This document shows positions 35,574 to 48,400 of a stretch of DNA of 64,000 nt, in pieces. How positions within the stretch are numbered: the stretch's first letter is position 1; the number at the start of each line of letters is the position of its first letter. The stretch is from Hypericum androsaemum (taxonomy: Eukaryota; Streptophyta; Magnoliopsida; Malpighiales; Hypericaceae): the NCBI GenBank assembly GCA_963995505.1, contig OZ023181.1, positions 12,768,221 through 12,832,220 of the forward strand, read 5' to 3'. Below the pieces are notes generated by a model. That model did not search any database, was not told where the DNA came from, and worked only from the letters and a program-made list of their open reading frames with translations. Position numbers and translations under genes: made by a program.

Positions 35574-36908
35574 CTACGATCTGCTTGCTAACAAATTCTC
35601 CTGGCTCCCACTATCAATGATGACTTCGCACACTTGATCACCAACATAACACCGTGTGCGAAACAAGTTGTGCCTTTGAGATTCATCACTTTTATTAGTG
35701 GTCAAGGCTAGCTTTCTCAAGACACAACAGTACTCATCCTCCTCTTCTGAATACTTTTGGTCCTCATCCCCACTCTCTTCAACTAGTGCGCCCAAGTAAG
35801 CTCCCGAAGATTCCTCCTCCTCATCTTCCTTTTCACACAACTGAGTGTATTTCCTCTTGGGACAATCACTAGACTTGTGCCCCATCTCATTGCATTTGTA
35901 ACAACGAATCACCGAGCTCGTGTCAGCCTCCTTTCCTTTTCTTTGCACCACAACGGGATCAGGCTTCTTCGAAGGGGGCCTAGGAGCAATTGTTTGGGGT
36001 GCACTCCTCTCAACTCCTTTTGCAGGACTAGAAGTCTGGCCAGGGCCTAAAAGGCGGGGTGCGAATGGCTTCTTCCTCTTCAAGGCAGCCCCGATCTTTC
36101 TAGCTTTGGCACACGCATCGTTGAAAAACAAAAACGTGTCAAACTCCATCTTGCTCTTGATCTCATAACTGAGGCCCTCAACAAACCGTGCAATCATCTG
36201 ATCCTCATTCTCTTCCACATCGTTCCTTGATGCCAGCCTCATGAACTCAGTCATGTACTCTTCCACCGAACGATTTCCTTGAGTGCACGTAAGGAATTGG
36301 CTGTAGAGGGTTTGATGGTAGTCCACAGGCAAGAACCTCTCCCTCAAGGCTTGCTCCATGGTCGGCCAGTCTCTGATTGGTAGATCTCCTCTCCTCCTTC
36401 GGACCTCTTGCTCTTTTCTCCACCAAACAGCCGCACCTGATTCCAATTTAAAGGCTACATAACTCACCTTTTGCTCTTCAGTCAACTCCATACAATCAAA
36501 ATACTTCTCCACAGAGTCTAGCCAATTCAAGAAAGCCTCTACATCAACATCTCCGTAGAACTTTTCTATGTTCATCTTGAATGGCCTATCTACTCGCCTA
36601 ACATATTCTTCACCGCGATCTTCCCCCCTATAAATTTCTCTCCTAAGGCCACGCCCACCATCACCACGCCCTCTTCCTCTAGTTCCACGAACACCTCTTC
36701 CTCCTCTTCTCACATATAAAGTGGCATCCGAATTAGCATCATCCTCTTCCTCCTCTTGATTGTGACGTACCTCAGCTGGAGCGGGTTGTACCCCGGGTGG
36801 TTGCACCGCCAGATTGTCCAGACGAGTAAGGATCGCTTGTATTGATGCCTCCAAGTTGGTGAATCTTTGATTCATGTCAGGTCTCGGATTATCATTCGGA
36901 TCGGCCAT
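35574..36908 (-). pseudogene. gag: Element C gag and protease start
   Basis: The ATG at 36908 lies 164 bp downstream of the primer site and is the natural polyprotein start. An Arg/Gly-rich stretch (RGGRGVRGTRGRGRGDGG) precedes the capsid-like domain (FYGDVDVEAFLNWLDSVEKY ... VWWRKEQEVRR ... LRERFLP). The CCHC knuckle CYKCNEMGHKSSDC lies at about 35908-35860. The retropepsin site VIIDSGSQENL follows near 35630. The frame then ends through a one-base deletion in the codons after NL. Gag itself is intact; only the fused protease is broken. Confidence 0.9.
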
Positions 36909-37071
36909 AGTGATCAGATTTTGGTGGAGTTTGGTGGATAGATGAGGAACGGATCAGGGAATCACGTATCCTTGCTGATCGGCTCTTGGATGGGTTCTCT
37001 CACAACTCGCAAGGTGATGGGGAAAGACAACACTCAATCTCAATATAGGAATTTAGATGGATCTCACTCAA

Positions 37072-37083
37072 GCTCTGATACCA
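37072..37083 (-). promoter_or_regulatory. Primer-binding site of element C (initiator tRNA-Met)
   Basis: The minus strand reads TGGTATCAGAGC two bases after the ACACTA end of the 5' LTR. Confidence 0.92.
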
Positions 37084-37085
37084 CC

Positions 37086-37567
37086 TAGTGTAGGCAACGA
37101 AGCGTGATCAAACTTTGGAATGAACAATGAAAGGTAAAGCTCTAATCTGCTCCTTCCGAAGCTCAACTAGAGAGTTGCTTGATTTAACATGCGGCCAACT
37201 AGGGCAAATCACTCAAAATTCGTGCAAATCCATGCACAACTCATGCAAATCCATGATCGAAAGGAAAGCTCACTCGCTCAGGGTTTTTGGATTTCAATTC
37301 ACTGTGCGTTTATTCCAATCAAAAGAAACACATATAGGGGCGTGATTCAAGGTGTGTCTTGAAGGGCATTAATCACGCACCTCCTCACATTTCGGCCCGC
37401 CTAAAACCATCTGTAACCGCCTATATTTAAATGTCACCATTGAGCCTTATTACATTCGGAAATAAAGAGGAAATGAAGAGCTTGTGAATTAAATGAAACT
37501 CGGACAGCTCGCAATGCAAGCCATGCGCACGTACGTTGCACCTTATTCTTCGAGGCTTCCTATGCCA
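37086..37567 (-). repeat. 5' LTR of element C
   Basis: 482 bp, minus-strand start TGGCATAGG and end CCTACACTA. It carries an extra 18-bp direct repeat at about 37235-37255 relative to the 3' LTR. Few other differences are visible, so C is a fairly recent insertion. Confidence 0.92.
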
Positions 37568-37572
37568 TAGCT
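37568..37572. repeat. Target-site duplication of element C, right copy (TAGCT)
   Basis: Identical to 32022-32026. See the left copy for the test against element D's uninterrupted gag. Confidence 0.93.
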
Positions 37573-38342
37573 TCTCTATCTTCCTCCATGTCAGCTCTTA
37601 TCATGGCCATCTCCATCTGTTTGTAATATTCTTCCACACTCAGACTTCCTTGTCTCATTCCTTGTAACTTCTTGTATAGCTCTCGGCAGTAATGACTTGG
37701 AACAAAACGTTTCCTCATCACCACTTTCATCTTCTCCCATGTAGCTATAGGACGCTCTCCATTACGCCTCCTGCTTGTGAAAAGTTGATCCCACCACATT
37801 ATTGCATAATCAGCGAACTCAGTCACAGCTAGTTTTACCTTCTTTGTTTCGGAACAATTGTGGCAATCAAATACGAACTCAATCTTCTTCTCCCACTCTA
37901 GGCATGCTTCCGGGTCAGAACGACCTGCAAAGGAAGGTATCTTCAGCTTAATACTTCCCAAGTTGTCATCTCTTCTTCGCCTTGCCTCTCTAGGTGGGCG
38001 GTCAGTCCTTGCTCTCCTAAGATTCCTTGTAGAGCCTACGTCCTCCTCCTGAAAAGGGTCGGAATCTTCTTCGCTTGTGCTTCCCAAAGGTGCTCTCCTT
38101 CTTTGTGCACGGAATTCTCCTCCACTTGTGCCTTCCAAAGGTGCAAACCTTCGTTGTGCTTGGACTTCTCTTCTTGGTTGTTGGCTGTTGCGAGTGTCCT
38201 CCATTGCATCTATGGGTTGTTGCAACGACTCCATCTCCTCTCATATCATTTGTTGGAATTTTCCTGTCAAGGCCTCCACAAATACCTTAAGACCAACATC
38301 AGCCAACGTACCCTCTTTTTCTCTTTGATCTTCGTAAGACAT
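37573..38342 (-). pseudogene. gag: Element B gag N-terminal half
   Basis: The natural start is the ATG at 38342 (MSYEDQREKEG), matching MSHEGQ at the start of element D. An in-frame TGA at about codon 34 interrupts it, after which the frame stays open from 38234. It includes the basic RRARTDRPPREARRRRDD segment and the capsid-like domain ([52 protein letters not shown]), then ends at the insertion of element C after EEDREA. The other half of gag is at 32021 and below. Confidence 0.9.
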
Positions 38343-38934
38343 CTTCCTGCAAGAAAATTTCGTTAGTAAAAAAAATTGATGGCCTCACAAGTTCACTCCC
38401 TTACGTGTTTACTCTCAATGTAAGTTGCACTCAAGTTCACTCGTGTTTGCACTCAATTATTTGGCTTTTCTCTCTAATGCACTCACAAACTCTTGCCTTT
38501 TTCCTCTCGTGATACTCTTATACGTTCTTACTAAGCTAACAAGGCTTGCTTGAACTACACGGATCACTATCAAAGGTAGTTCCTTGTTTTCTTGCGCTGC
38601 ACATAGATTAATTTAGGCTGACTTCCTCTTGTTTTCTGTCCACCTATCTGTTTTGCTTCTTGCTTCCTCTTTTGTTTCTCTTGCGTTTTCTCTTGATCGC
38701 AAGCTCCCTAATTCGCCTTGTTCTGCTTCAATCTAGCAATTTTTAGTCTTGCTTCTTCTTTTGTTTTCTGTTTTTCTCTTTTTTTTCTTTTTGTTCAGAA
38801 TACACAACCTAGAATAACTAAGTCACGAATCTGATTGCTACGAAACACAAACGAATCAAACTACTTATGGAAAAGAACGAATTGGATACTAGACTAACAA
38901 AAGGAAAGGTGAAGATAGATAGTAGTAAGCCGTG
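38343..38934 (-). other. 5' leader of element B
   Basis: About 590 bp between primer site and gag start, without a coding frame. On the minus strand it is purine-rich in places (about 38760-38795) and closely resembles the leader of element D, for example in GCAAACACGAGTGAACTTG. It has lost the long homopurine run present in D. Confidence 0.75.
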
Positions 38935-38946
38935 GCTCTGATACCA
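38935..38946 (-). promoter_or_regulatory. Primer-binding site of element B (initiator tRNA-Met)
   Basis: The minus strand reads TGGTATCAGAGC two bases after the TATCA end of the 5' LTR. Confidence 0.92.
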
Positions 38947-38948
38947 AA

Positions 38949-39716
38949 TGATAAGAACCTCGACAGGAGATTCACAACGGACCGTGCTACTTTGGATGGA
39001 GCAGACCGCAACCCACGAACTCGAGCCTTGCCAGAACCTTGGTTTGGAAGAACCGCAACCCAAGCAATGGAATTTCGTGAACCGATGGTCCAAGTCGAAT
39101 CACGCCACAAACGATGATGGAAGAATCGTTTGATAAGTGAAAAAGTTTTGCTCAAGCTAAGCAATCCAGCAAATTAGCAAGAACACACAAGGAGTATCTT
39201 AACTCACAAGAATTTTCAATCTCAAAAGTTCGTCCTTTTTATTGCTAGGAGACCTCCTTATATAGGCTCCAAAGTACCAAAGTATTCCTAAACAAGCTAA
39301 CTCCTAAAAAGGAGTTCAAAGGCTGGCCAAAACTCTCTTTCCTAATCTAAGGATATTCTGGCCGAATTATTCAACTAAAATAGGAAATAATCTAAGCAAA
39401 TAATATCTAATAGAATAAATAATAGCTGCACGTCCTAAACAAGTAGATACACGTTCTAAATAGGCTGATTCTTCTTGATTCTCCATGTGTGCATGCATCC
39501 AGAAGTTTACGTGCATGTCAAGCTTCCAAAATAGCCTCTATCACGTGCATGGGCTTTGCATGGGCCTCATGCACGTCCTTGCACTTGTACGCACCGGCTT
39601 GAGCGCAGACTTCTTGCACTAATCCATTAAGTTTTGCTTGAAACGTTTTGGCTCTTGCTCGTGTCATCGGCCCAATTGGTACTTGCACTTGCTGTGAGTC
39701 TTGTAGCTTCACATCA
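38949..39716 (-). repeat. 5' LTR of element B
   Basis: 768 bp, minus-strand start TGATGTGAAGC and end CTTATCA. TATATAAGGAGG lies near 39251-39262. The first ~200 bp (39712-39518) keep an open frame encoding [14 protein letters not shown] and about 40 further residues. This is the LTR copy of the polyprotein tail, which in a complete element is translated only from the 3' LTR. Confidence 0.92.
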
Positions 39717-42401
39717 CTTATCTTGCCTTTTCTTTCCTTTTCTTTCCTTTTCTTGCCTTATCTTGCCTTTTCTAGACTTATCTTGCCTTATCTTGCCTTT
39801 TCTTACCTTTTCTTGACTTATCTTGCCTTTTCATTCCTTATCTTGCCTTTTCTTACCTTATCTTGCCTTTTCTTGACTTATCTTACCTTATCTTGCCTTT
39901 TCTTGCCTTTTCATGACTTATCTTGCCTTTTCATTCCTTATCTTGCCTTTTCTTACCTTATCTTGCCTTTTCTTCTCTTTTCTTTCCTTTTCTTGCATTT
40001 CATGCCTTTTCCTTGCCTTTTCTTGCCTGTTCTTTCCTTATCTTGCCTTTTCTTACCTTTTCTTGCCTCATCTTTCATTTTCTTTCCTTTTCATGCCTTT
40101 TCTTGCCTATTCTTTCCTTATCTTGCCTTTTCTTACCTTTTTCTTGCCTTTCCTTACATTTTCTTGCCTTTTCTTGCCTTATCTTTCATTTTCTTTCCTT
40201 TTCATGCCTTTTCTTGCCTTTTCTTTCCTTTCCTTGTCTTTTCTTGCCTTATCTTGCCTTTTCATTCCTTTTCCTTGCCATTTCTTATCTTATCTTGCCT
40301 TATCTTGCCTTATCTTGCCTTTTCCTTCCCCGTTCTTTCCTTTTCTTGCATTTTCATGCCTTTCCTTGCGTTTTTTTGCCTTTTCTTGCCTTTTCTTGCC
40401 TTTCCCATGCGTTTTCTTGCCTTTTCTTGCCTTTTCCTACATGATCTTGCCTTTTCTTGCCTTATGTTTCCTTTTCTTTCCTTTTTTTGCCCTTTCTTCC
40501 CTTTTCTGGCCTTTTCTTGTCGTTTCTTTCCTTTTCTTACCTTTTCTTGCCTTTTCTCTCCTTTTCTTAACCTTTCTTGCATTTTCTATCCTTATCTTGC
40601 CTTTTCTTGCCTTTTCCTTGCCTTTTCTTGCCTTTTCTTGCCGTTTCTTGCCTTTTCCTTTCCGTTTCTTTCCTATTCTTGCCTTATCTTGCCTTTTCTT
40701 ACCTCATCTTTCCTTTTCTTGCCTTTCCTTCTCTTTTCTTGCCTTATCTTGCCTTTTCTTGGCTTTTCTTGCCTTATCTGGCCTTTTCCTTGCCTTTTCT
40801 TCCCTTTTCTTACCATTTCATTTCTTTTCCCTACTTTTTCTTGCCTTATCTTGCCTTTTCTTTCCTTTTTTTTCTTGCCTTATCTTGCCTTTTCTTTCCT
40901 TTTTTTTCTTGCCTTTTCCTTGCCTTTTCTTTCCTATTCTTGCCTTATCTTTACTTTTTTTTCCTTTTCTTAACTTTCCATCCCTTTTCTTGCCTTATCT
41001 TGCCTTTACCTTGCCTTATCTTACCTTTTCTTGCCTTTACCTTGCCTTTTCTTGCCTTTTCATTCCTTTTCCTTTCCTTTGCTTGCCTTATCTTTTCTTT
41101 CCTTTTCTTGCCTTTTCATTGCTTATCCTTGCCTTTTCTTGCCTTATCTTTCCTTTTCTTGCCTTTTCATTACTTTTCCTTGCATTTTCCTGGCCTTATC
41201 TTGCCTTTTCTTTCCTTATCTTTCTTTTTCTTAACTTTTTCTTTCCTTTTCTTTCCTTTTCTTGCCTTTTCTTTCCTTGCCTTTCCTTTTCTTGCCATTT
41301 CTTTCCTTTTCTTTCCTTTTCTTACCTTTTTTCGCCTTTTCGTTCCTTTTCTTGCCTTTTCTTTCCTTTTCTTGTCTTTTAGCGCCTTTTCCTTGCCTTT
41401 ACTTTCCTTTTCATGCCTTTTCTTTCCCTTTTTTTGTCTTTTCGTGCCTTTTCTTGCCTTTTCTTACCTTATCTTGACTTTTCTTGCCTTTTCATGCCTT
41501 TTCCTTACCTTATCTGGCCTTTTCTTTCTTTATCTTGCCATTTCTTACCTTTTCTTGCCTTTTCTTGCCTTTTCCTTGCCTTATCGTGACTCATCTATCC
41601 TTTTCTTTTCTTTTCTTTCCTTTTCTTAACTTTTCTTGCCTTTTCTTGCCTTTCCTTCCCATTTCTTACCTTTTCTTGCCTTATCTTGCCTTATCTTTCC
41701 TTTTTATTCCTTATATTGCCTTTTCTTACCATATCTTGCCTTTATTTGCCTTTTCAAGCCTTTTCATGCCTTTTCTTGCCTTTTCATGTCTTTTCATGTC
41801 TTTTCCTTGCCTTTTCTTGCCTTCCTTATCTTGCCTTATCTTTCCTTTTCTTGCCTTTTCCATGCCTTTTCTTTCCTTTTCTTGCCTTTTCTTACCTTTT
41901 CCTTGCCTTTTCTTTCATTTTCTTACCTTTTCACTCCTTTTCTTGCCTTAGCTTTCCTTTTCGTACCTTTTCATGCCTTTTCCATGCCTTTTCTTACCTT
42001 TTCTTTCTTTTTCCTTGCCTTTTCTCTTCTTATCTTTCCTTTTCTTGCCTTATCTTGTCTTTTCTTGCCTTTTCTTGACTTATCTTTCCTTTTCTTGTCT
42101 TTTTTGTCTTTTTATTCGTTTTCTTGCCTTATCTTGCCTTTTCATTCCTTATCTTAACTTTTCTTACCTTATCTTGTATTTTCTGGCCTTTTCATGCCTT
42201 TTCATGCCTTTTCCCTGCCTTATCTTGTCTTTTCTTTCCTTATCTTGCATTTTCTTAATTTTTTCTTGCCTTTTCTTTCCTTATCTTGCCTTTTCTTGCC
42301 TCATCTTTCCTTTTCTTTTCTTTTCTTGGCTTTCCTTCCCTTTCCTTCTATTTTCTTGCCTTTTCTTGCCTTATCTTATCTTGCCTTATCTTTTCTTTTC
42401 T

Positions 42402-45400
42402 TACAGTTTCTCGCCTTTTGTTGCCTTTTATTTCATTTTCTTGTTTTTTCGTGCCTTTTCCTTTCCTTATCTTGCCTTTTCCTTGCCTTTACATTCCTTT
42501 TCTTGCCTTTTCATTCCTTTTTTGTCTTTTCGTGCCTTTTCCTTGCCTTTTCTTTACTTTTCCTTGCCTTTTTTTCCATTTCTTGCCTTATCTTGCCTTT
42601 TCTTTCATTTTCTTGCATTATCTTTCCTTTTCTTACCTTATCTTGCCATTTCATTTCTCACCTTGCCTTTTCTTACCTTTTCTTGCCTTTTCTTGCCCTT
42701 TCTTGCCTTTTTCTTGCCTTTTCCTTCTTTATCTTGCCTTTTCTTACCTTTTGTTGCCTTTTGTTGCCTTTTCCTTGCCTTATCGTGCCTTATCTATCCT
42801 TTTCTTTTCTTTTCTTTTCTTTCCTTTTCTTGCCTTTTCTTGCCTTTCCTTCCCATTTCTTACCTTTTCTTGCCTTATCTTGTCTTATCTTTCCTTTTTA
42901 TTCCTTATATTGCCTTTTCTTACCATAACTTGCCTTTATTTGCCTTTTCATGCCTTTTCTTGCCTTTTCATGTCTTTTCTTGTCTTTTCCTTGCCTTTTC
43001 TTGCCTTCCTTATCTTGCCTTATCTTTCCTTTTCTTGCCTTTTCCATGCCTTTTCTTTCCTTTTCTTGCCTTTTCTTACCTTTTCCTTGCCTTTTCTTTC
43101 ATTTTCTTACCTTTTCACGCCTTTTCTTGCCTTAGCTTTCCTTTTCGTACCTTTTCATGCCTTTTCCATGCCTTTTCTTACCTTTTCTTTCCTTTTCCTT
43201 GCCTTTTCTCTTCTTATCTTTCCTTTTCTTGCCTTTCCTTGCCTTTTCTTGCCTTATCTTTTCTTTTCTTGTCTTTTCTTGACTTATCTTTCCTTTTCTT
43301 ATCTTTTTTGTCTTTTTATTCGTTTTCTTGCCTTATCTTGCCTTTTCATTCCTTATCTTACCTTTTCTTACGTTATCTTACCTTTTCTTGCCTTTTCTGG
43401 CCTTTTCATGCCTTTTCAGGCCTTTTCATGCCTTTTCCTTGCCTTATCTTGTCTTTTCTTTCCTTATCTTGCATTTTCATAATTTTTTCTTGCCTTTTCT
43501 TTCCTTATCTTGCCTTTTCTTGCCTCATCTTTCCTTTTCTTTTCTTTTCTTTTCTTGCCTTTCCTTCCCTTACCTTCTATTTTCTTGCCTTTTCTTGCCT
43601 TATCTTATCTTGCCTTATCTTTTCTTTTCTTACAGTTTCTCACCTTTTCTTGCCTTTTATTTCCTTTTCTTGTTTTTTCGTGCCTTTTCCTTTCCTTATC
43701 TTGCCTTTTCCTTGTCTTTACATTCCTTTTCTTGCCTTTTCATTCCTTTTTTGTCTTTTCGTGCCTTTTCCTTGCCTTTTCTTTACTTTTCCTTGCCTTT
43801 TTTTTCCATTTCTTGCCTTATCTTGCCTTTTCTTTCATTTTCTTGCCTTATCTTTCCTTTTCTTACCTTATCTTGCCATTTCATTTCTCACCTTGCCTTT
43901 TCTTACCTTTTCTTGCCTTTTCTTGCCCTTTCTTGCCTTTTTCTTGCCTTTTCCTTCTTTATCTTGCCTTTTCTTACCTTTTGTTGCCTTTTCCTTGCCT
44001 TATCGTGCCTTATCTATCCTTTTCTTTTCTTTTCTTTTCTTTTCTTTCCTTTTCTTGCCTTTTCTTGCCTTATCTTGTCTTATCTTTCCTTTTTATTCCT
44101 TATATTGCCTTTTCTTACCATAACTTGCCTTTATTTGCCTTTTCATGCCTTTTCTTGCCTTTTCATGTCTTTTCTTGTCTTTTTCTTGCCTTTTCTTGCC
44201 TTCCTTATCTTGCCTTATCTTTCCTTTTCTTGCCTTTTCCATGCCTTTTCTTTCCTTTTCTTGCCTTTTCTTACCTTTTCCTTGCCTTTTCTTTCATTTT
44301 CTTACCTTTTCACGCCTTTTCTTGCCTTAGCTTTCCTTTTCGTACCTTTTCATGCCTTTTCCATGCCTTTTCTTACCTTTTCTTTCCTTTTCCTTGCCTT
44401 TTCTCTTCTTATCTTTCCTTTTCTTGCCTTTCCTTGCCTTTTCTTGCCTTATCTTTTCTTTTCTTGTCTTTTCTTGACTTATCTTTCCTTTTCTTATCTT
44501 TTTTGTCTTTTTATTCGTTTTCTTGCCTTATCTTGCCTTTTCATTCCTTATCTTACCTTTTCTTACGTTATCTTACCTTTTCTTGCCTTTTCTGGCCTTT
44601 TCATGCCTTTTCAGGCCTTTTCATGCCTTTTCCTTGCCTTATCTTGTCTTTTCTTTCCTTATCTTGCATTTTCATAATTTTTTCTTGCCTTTTCTTTCCT
44701 TATCTTGCCTTTTCTTGCCTCATCTTTCCTTTTCTTTTCTTTTCTTGCCTTTCCTTCCCTTACCTTCTATTTTCTTGCCTTTTCTTGCCTTATCTTATCT
44801 TGCCTTATCTTTTCTTTTCTTACAGTTTCTCACCTTTTCTTGCCTTTTATTTCCTTTTCTTGTTTTTTCGTGCCTTTTCCTTTCCTTATCTTGCCTTTTC
44901 CTTGCCTTTACATTCCTTTTCTTGCCTTTTCATTCCTTTTTTGTCTTTTCGTGCCTTTTCCTTGCCTTTTCTTTACTTTTCCTTGCCTTTTTTTTCCATT
45001 TCTTGCCTTATCTTGCCTTTTCTTTCATTTTCTTGCCTTATCTTTCCTTTTCTTACCTTATCTTGCCATTTCATTTCTCACCTTGCCTTTTCTTACCTTT
45101 TCTTGCCTTTTCTTGCCCTTTCTTGCCTTTTTCTTGCCTTTTCCTTCTTTATCTTGCCTTTTCTTACCTTTTGTTGCCTTTTGTTGCCTTTTCCTTGCCT
45201 TATCGTGCCTTATCTATCCTTTTCTTTTCTTTTCTTTTCTTTTCTTTCCTTTTCTTGCCTTTTCTTGCCTTATCTTGTCTTATCTTTCCTTTTTATTCCT
45301 TATATTGCCTTTTCTTACCATAACTTGCCTTTATTTGCCTTTTCATGCCTTTTCTTGCCTTTTCATGTCTTTTCTTGTCTTTTCCTTGCCTTTTCTTGCC

Positions 45401-48400
45401 TTCCTTATCTTGCCTTATCTTTCCTTTTCTTGCCTTTTCCATGCCTTTTCTTTCCTTTTCTTGCCTTTTCTTACCTTTTCCTTGCCTTTTCTTTCATTTT
45501 CTTACCTTTTCACGCCTTTTCTTGCCTTAGCTTTCCTTTTCGTACCTTTTCATGCCTTTTCCATGCCTTTTCTTACCTTTTCTTTCCTTTTCCTTGCCTT
45601 TTCTCTTCTTATCTTTCCTTTTCTTGCCTTTCCTTGCCTTTTCTTGCCTTATCTTTTCTTTTCTTGTCTTTTCTTGACTTATCTTTCCTTTTCTTATCTT
45701 TTTTGTCTTTTTATTCGTTTTCTTGCCTTATCTTGCCTTTTCATTCCTTATCTTACCTTTTCTTACGTTATCTTACCTTTTCTTGCCTTTTCTGGCCTTT
45801 TCATGCCTTTTCAGGCCTTTTCATGCCTTTTCCTTGCCTTATCTTGTCTTTTCTTTCCTTATCTTGCATTTTCATAATTTTTTCTTGCCTTTTCTTTCCT
45901 TATCTTGCCTTTTCTTGCCTCATCTTTCCTTTTCTTTTCTTTTCTTGCCTTTCCTTCCCTTACCTTCTATTTTCTTGCCTTTTCTTGCCTTATCTTATCT
46001 TGCCTTATCTTTTCTTTTCTTACAGTTTCTCACCTTTTCTTGCCTTTTATTTCCTTTTCTTGTTTTTTCGTGCCTTTTCCTTTCCTTATCTTGCCTTTTC
46101 CTTGCCTTTACATTCCTTTTCTTGCCTTTTCATTCCTTTTTTGTCTTTTCGTGCCTTTTCCTTGCCTTTTCTTTACTTTTCCTTGCCTTTTTTTTCCATT
46201 TCTTGCCTTATCTTGCCTTTTCTTTCATTTTCTTGCCTTATCTTTCCTTTTCTTACCTTATCTTGCCATTTCATTTCTCACCTTGCCTTTTCTTACCTTT
46301 TCTTGCCTTTTCTTGCCCTTTCTTGCCTTTTTCTTGCCTTTTCCTTCTTTATCTTGCCTTTTCTTACCTTTTGTTGCCTTTTGTTGCCTTTTCCTTGCCT
46401 TATCGTGCCTTATCTATCCTTTTCTTTTCTTTTCTTTTCTTTTCTTTCCTTTTCTTGCCTTTTCTTGCCTTATCTTGTCTTATCTTTCCTTTTTATTCCT
46501 TATATTGCCTTTTCTTACCATAACTTGCCTTTATTTGCCTTTTCATGCCTTTTCTTGCCTTTTCATGTCTTTTCTTGTCTTTTCCTTGCCTTTTCTTGCC
46601 TTCCTTATCTTGCCTTATCTTTCCTTTTCTTGCCTTTTCCATGCCTTTTCTTTCCTTTTCTTGCCTTTTCTTACCTTTTCCTTGCCTTTTCTTTCATTTT
46701 CTTACCTTTTCACGCCTTTTCTTGCCTTAGCTTTCCTTTTCGTACCTTTTCATGCCTTTTCCATGCCTTTTCTTACCTTTTCTTTCCTTTTCCTTGCCTT
46801 TTCTCTTCTTATCTTTCCTTTTCTTGCCTTTCCTTGCCTTTTCTTGCCTTATCTTTTCTTTTCTTGTCTTTTCTTGACTTATCTTTCCTTTTCTTATCTT
46901 TTTTGTCTTTTTATTCGTTTTCTTGCCTTATCTTGCCTTTTCATTCCTTATCTTACCTTTTCTTACGTTATCTTACCTTTTCTTGCCTTTTCTGGCCTTT
47001 TCATGCCTTTTCAGGCCTTTTCATGCCTTTTCCTTGCCTTATCTTGTCTTTTCTTTCCTTATCTTGCATTTTCATAATTTTTTCTTGCCTTTTCTTTCCT
47101 TATCTTGCCTTTTCTTGCCTCATCTTTCCTTTTCTTTTCTTTTCTTGCCTTTCCTTCCCTTACCTTCTATTTTCTTGCCTTTTCTTGCCTTATCTTATCT
47201 TGCCTTATCTTTTCTTTTCTTACAGTTTCTCACCTTTTCTTGCCTTTTATTTCCTTTTCTTGTTTTTTCGTGCCTTTTCCTTTCCTTATCTTGCCTTTTC
47301 CTTGCCTTTACATTCCTTTTCTTGCCTTTTCATTCCTTTTTTGTCTTTTCGTGCCTTTTCCTTGCCTTTTCTTTACTTTTCCTTGCCTTTTTTTTCCATT
47401 TCTTGCCTTATCTTGCCTTTTCTTTCATTTTCTTGCCTTATCTTTCCTTTTCTTACCTTATCTTGCCATTTCATTTCTCACCTTGCCTTTTCTTACCTTT
47501 TCTTGCCTTTTCTTGCCCTTTCTTGCCTTTTTCTTGCCTTTTCCTTCTTTATCTTGCCTTTTCTTACCTTTTGTTGCCTTTTGTTGCCTTTTCCTTGCCT
47601 TATCGTGCCTTATCTATCCTTTTCTTTTCTTTTCTTTTCTTTTCTTTCCTTTTCTTGCCTTTTCTTGCCTTATCTTGTCTTATCTTTCCTTTTTATTCCT
47701 TATATTGCCTTTTCTTACCATAACTTGCCTTTATTTGCCTTTTCATGCCTTTTCTTGCCTTTTCATGTCTTTTCTTGTCTTTTCCTTGCCTTTTCTTGCC
47801 TTCCTTATCTTGCCTTATCTTTCCTTTTCTTGCCTTTTCCATGCCTTTTCTTTCCTTTTCTTGCCTTTTCTTACCTTTTCCTTGCCTTTTCTTTCATTTT
47901 CTTACCTTTTCACGCCTTTTCTTGCCTTAGCTTTCCTTTTCGTACCTTTTCATGCCTTTTCCATGCCTTTTCTTACCTTTTCTTTCCTTTTCCTTGCCTT
48001 TTCTCTTCTTATCTTTCCTTTTCTTGCCTTTCCTTGCCTTTTCTTGCCTTATCTTTTCTTTTCTTGTCTTTTCTTGACTTATCTTTCCTTTTCTTATCTT
48101 TTTTGTCTTTTTATTCGTTTTCTTGCCTTATCTTGCCTTTTCATTCCTTATCTTACCTTTTCTTACGTTATCTTACCTTTTCTTGCCTTTTCAGGCCTTT
48201 TCATGCCTTTTCAGGCCTTTTCATGCCTTTTCCTTGCCTTATCTTGTCTTTTCTTTCCTTATCTTGCATTTTCATAATTTTTTCTTGCCTTTTCTTTCCT
48301 TATCTTGCCTTTTCTTGCCTCATCTTTCCTTTTCTTTTCTTTTCTTGCCTTTCCTTCCCTTACCTTCTATTTTCTTGCCTTTTCTTGCCTTATCTTATCT

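Larger units (their letters stand above)
32027..37567 (-). mobile_element. Element C: Ty3/gypsy retrotransposon (family 1) nested inside element B gag
   Basis: A full-length 5541-bp element on the minus strand with two LTRs (482 and 470 bp), a tRNA-Met primer site, gag, protease, RT, RNase H, integrase and polypurine tract. It is flanked by a perfect 5-bp duplication, AGCTA on its own strand. Coding is broken by a one-base deletion in protease, a Trp-to-stop change in RT, a 19-bp deletion in the integrase core and a Tyr-to-stop change near the integrase end. It is closely related to element A. It is younger than B, into which it inserted. Confidence 0.96.
27418..39716 (-). mobile_element. Element B: CRM-like Ty3/gypsy retrotransposon (family 2), degraded and interrupted by element C
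   Basis: A complete but dead element on the minus strand: 5' LTR 39716-38949, tRNA-Met primer site, leader, gag, protease, RT, RNase H, integrase, polypurine tract and 3' LTR 28186-27421. Element C occupies 32027-37567 in the middle of gag. Without C and one target repeat, B is about 6.75 kb. It is the same subfamily as D, sharing leader sequence and nearly all of the protein. Both ends abut satellite. CTTAT occurs at 27413-27417 and 39717-39721 and may be the target duplication, but this 5-mer is common in the satellite. At least five breaks disrupt coding in addition to the C insertion. Confidence 0.95.

Noticed and set aside
27413..39721. CTTAT as proven target-site duplication of element B
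   Set aside because: Both copies exist, but three extra bases separate the left one from the CA end and CTTAT is frequent in the satellite. It is noted as possible only.
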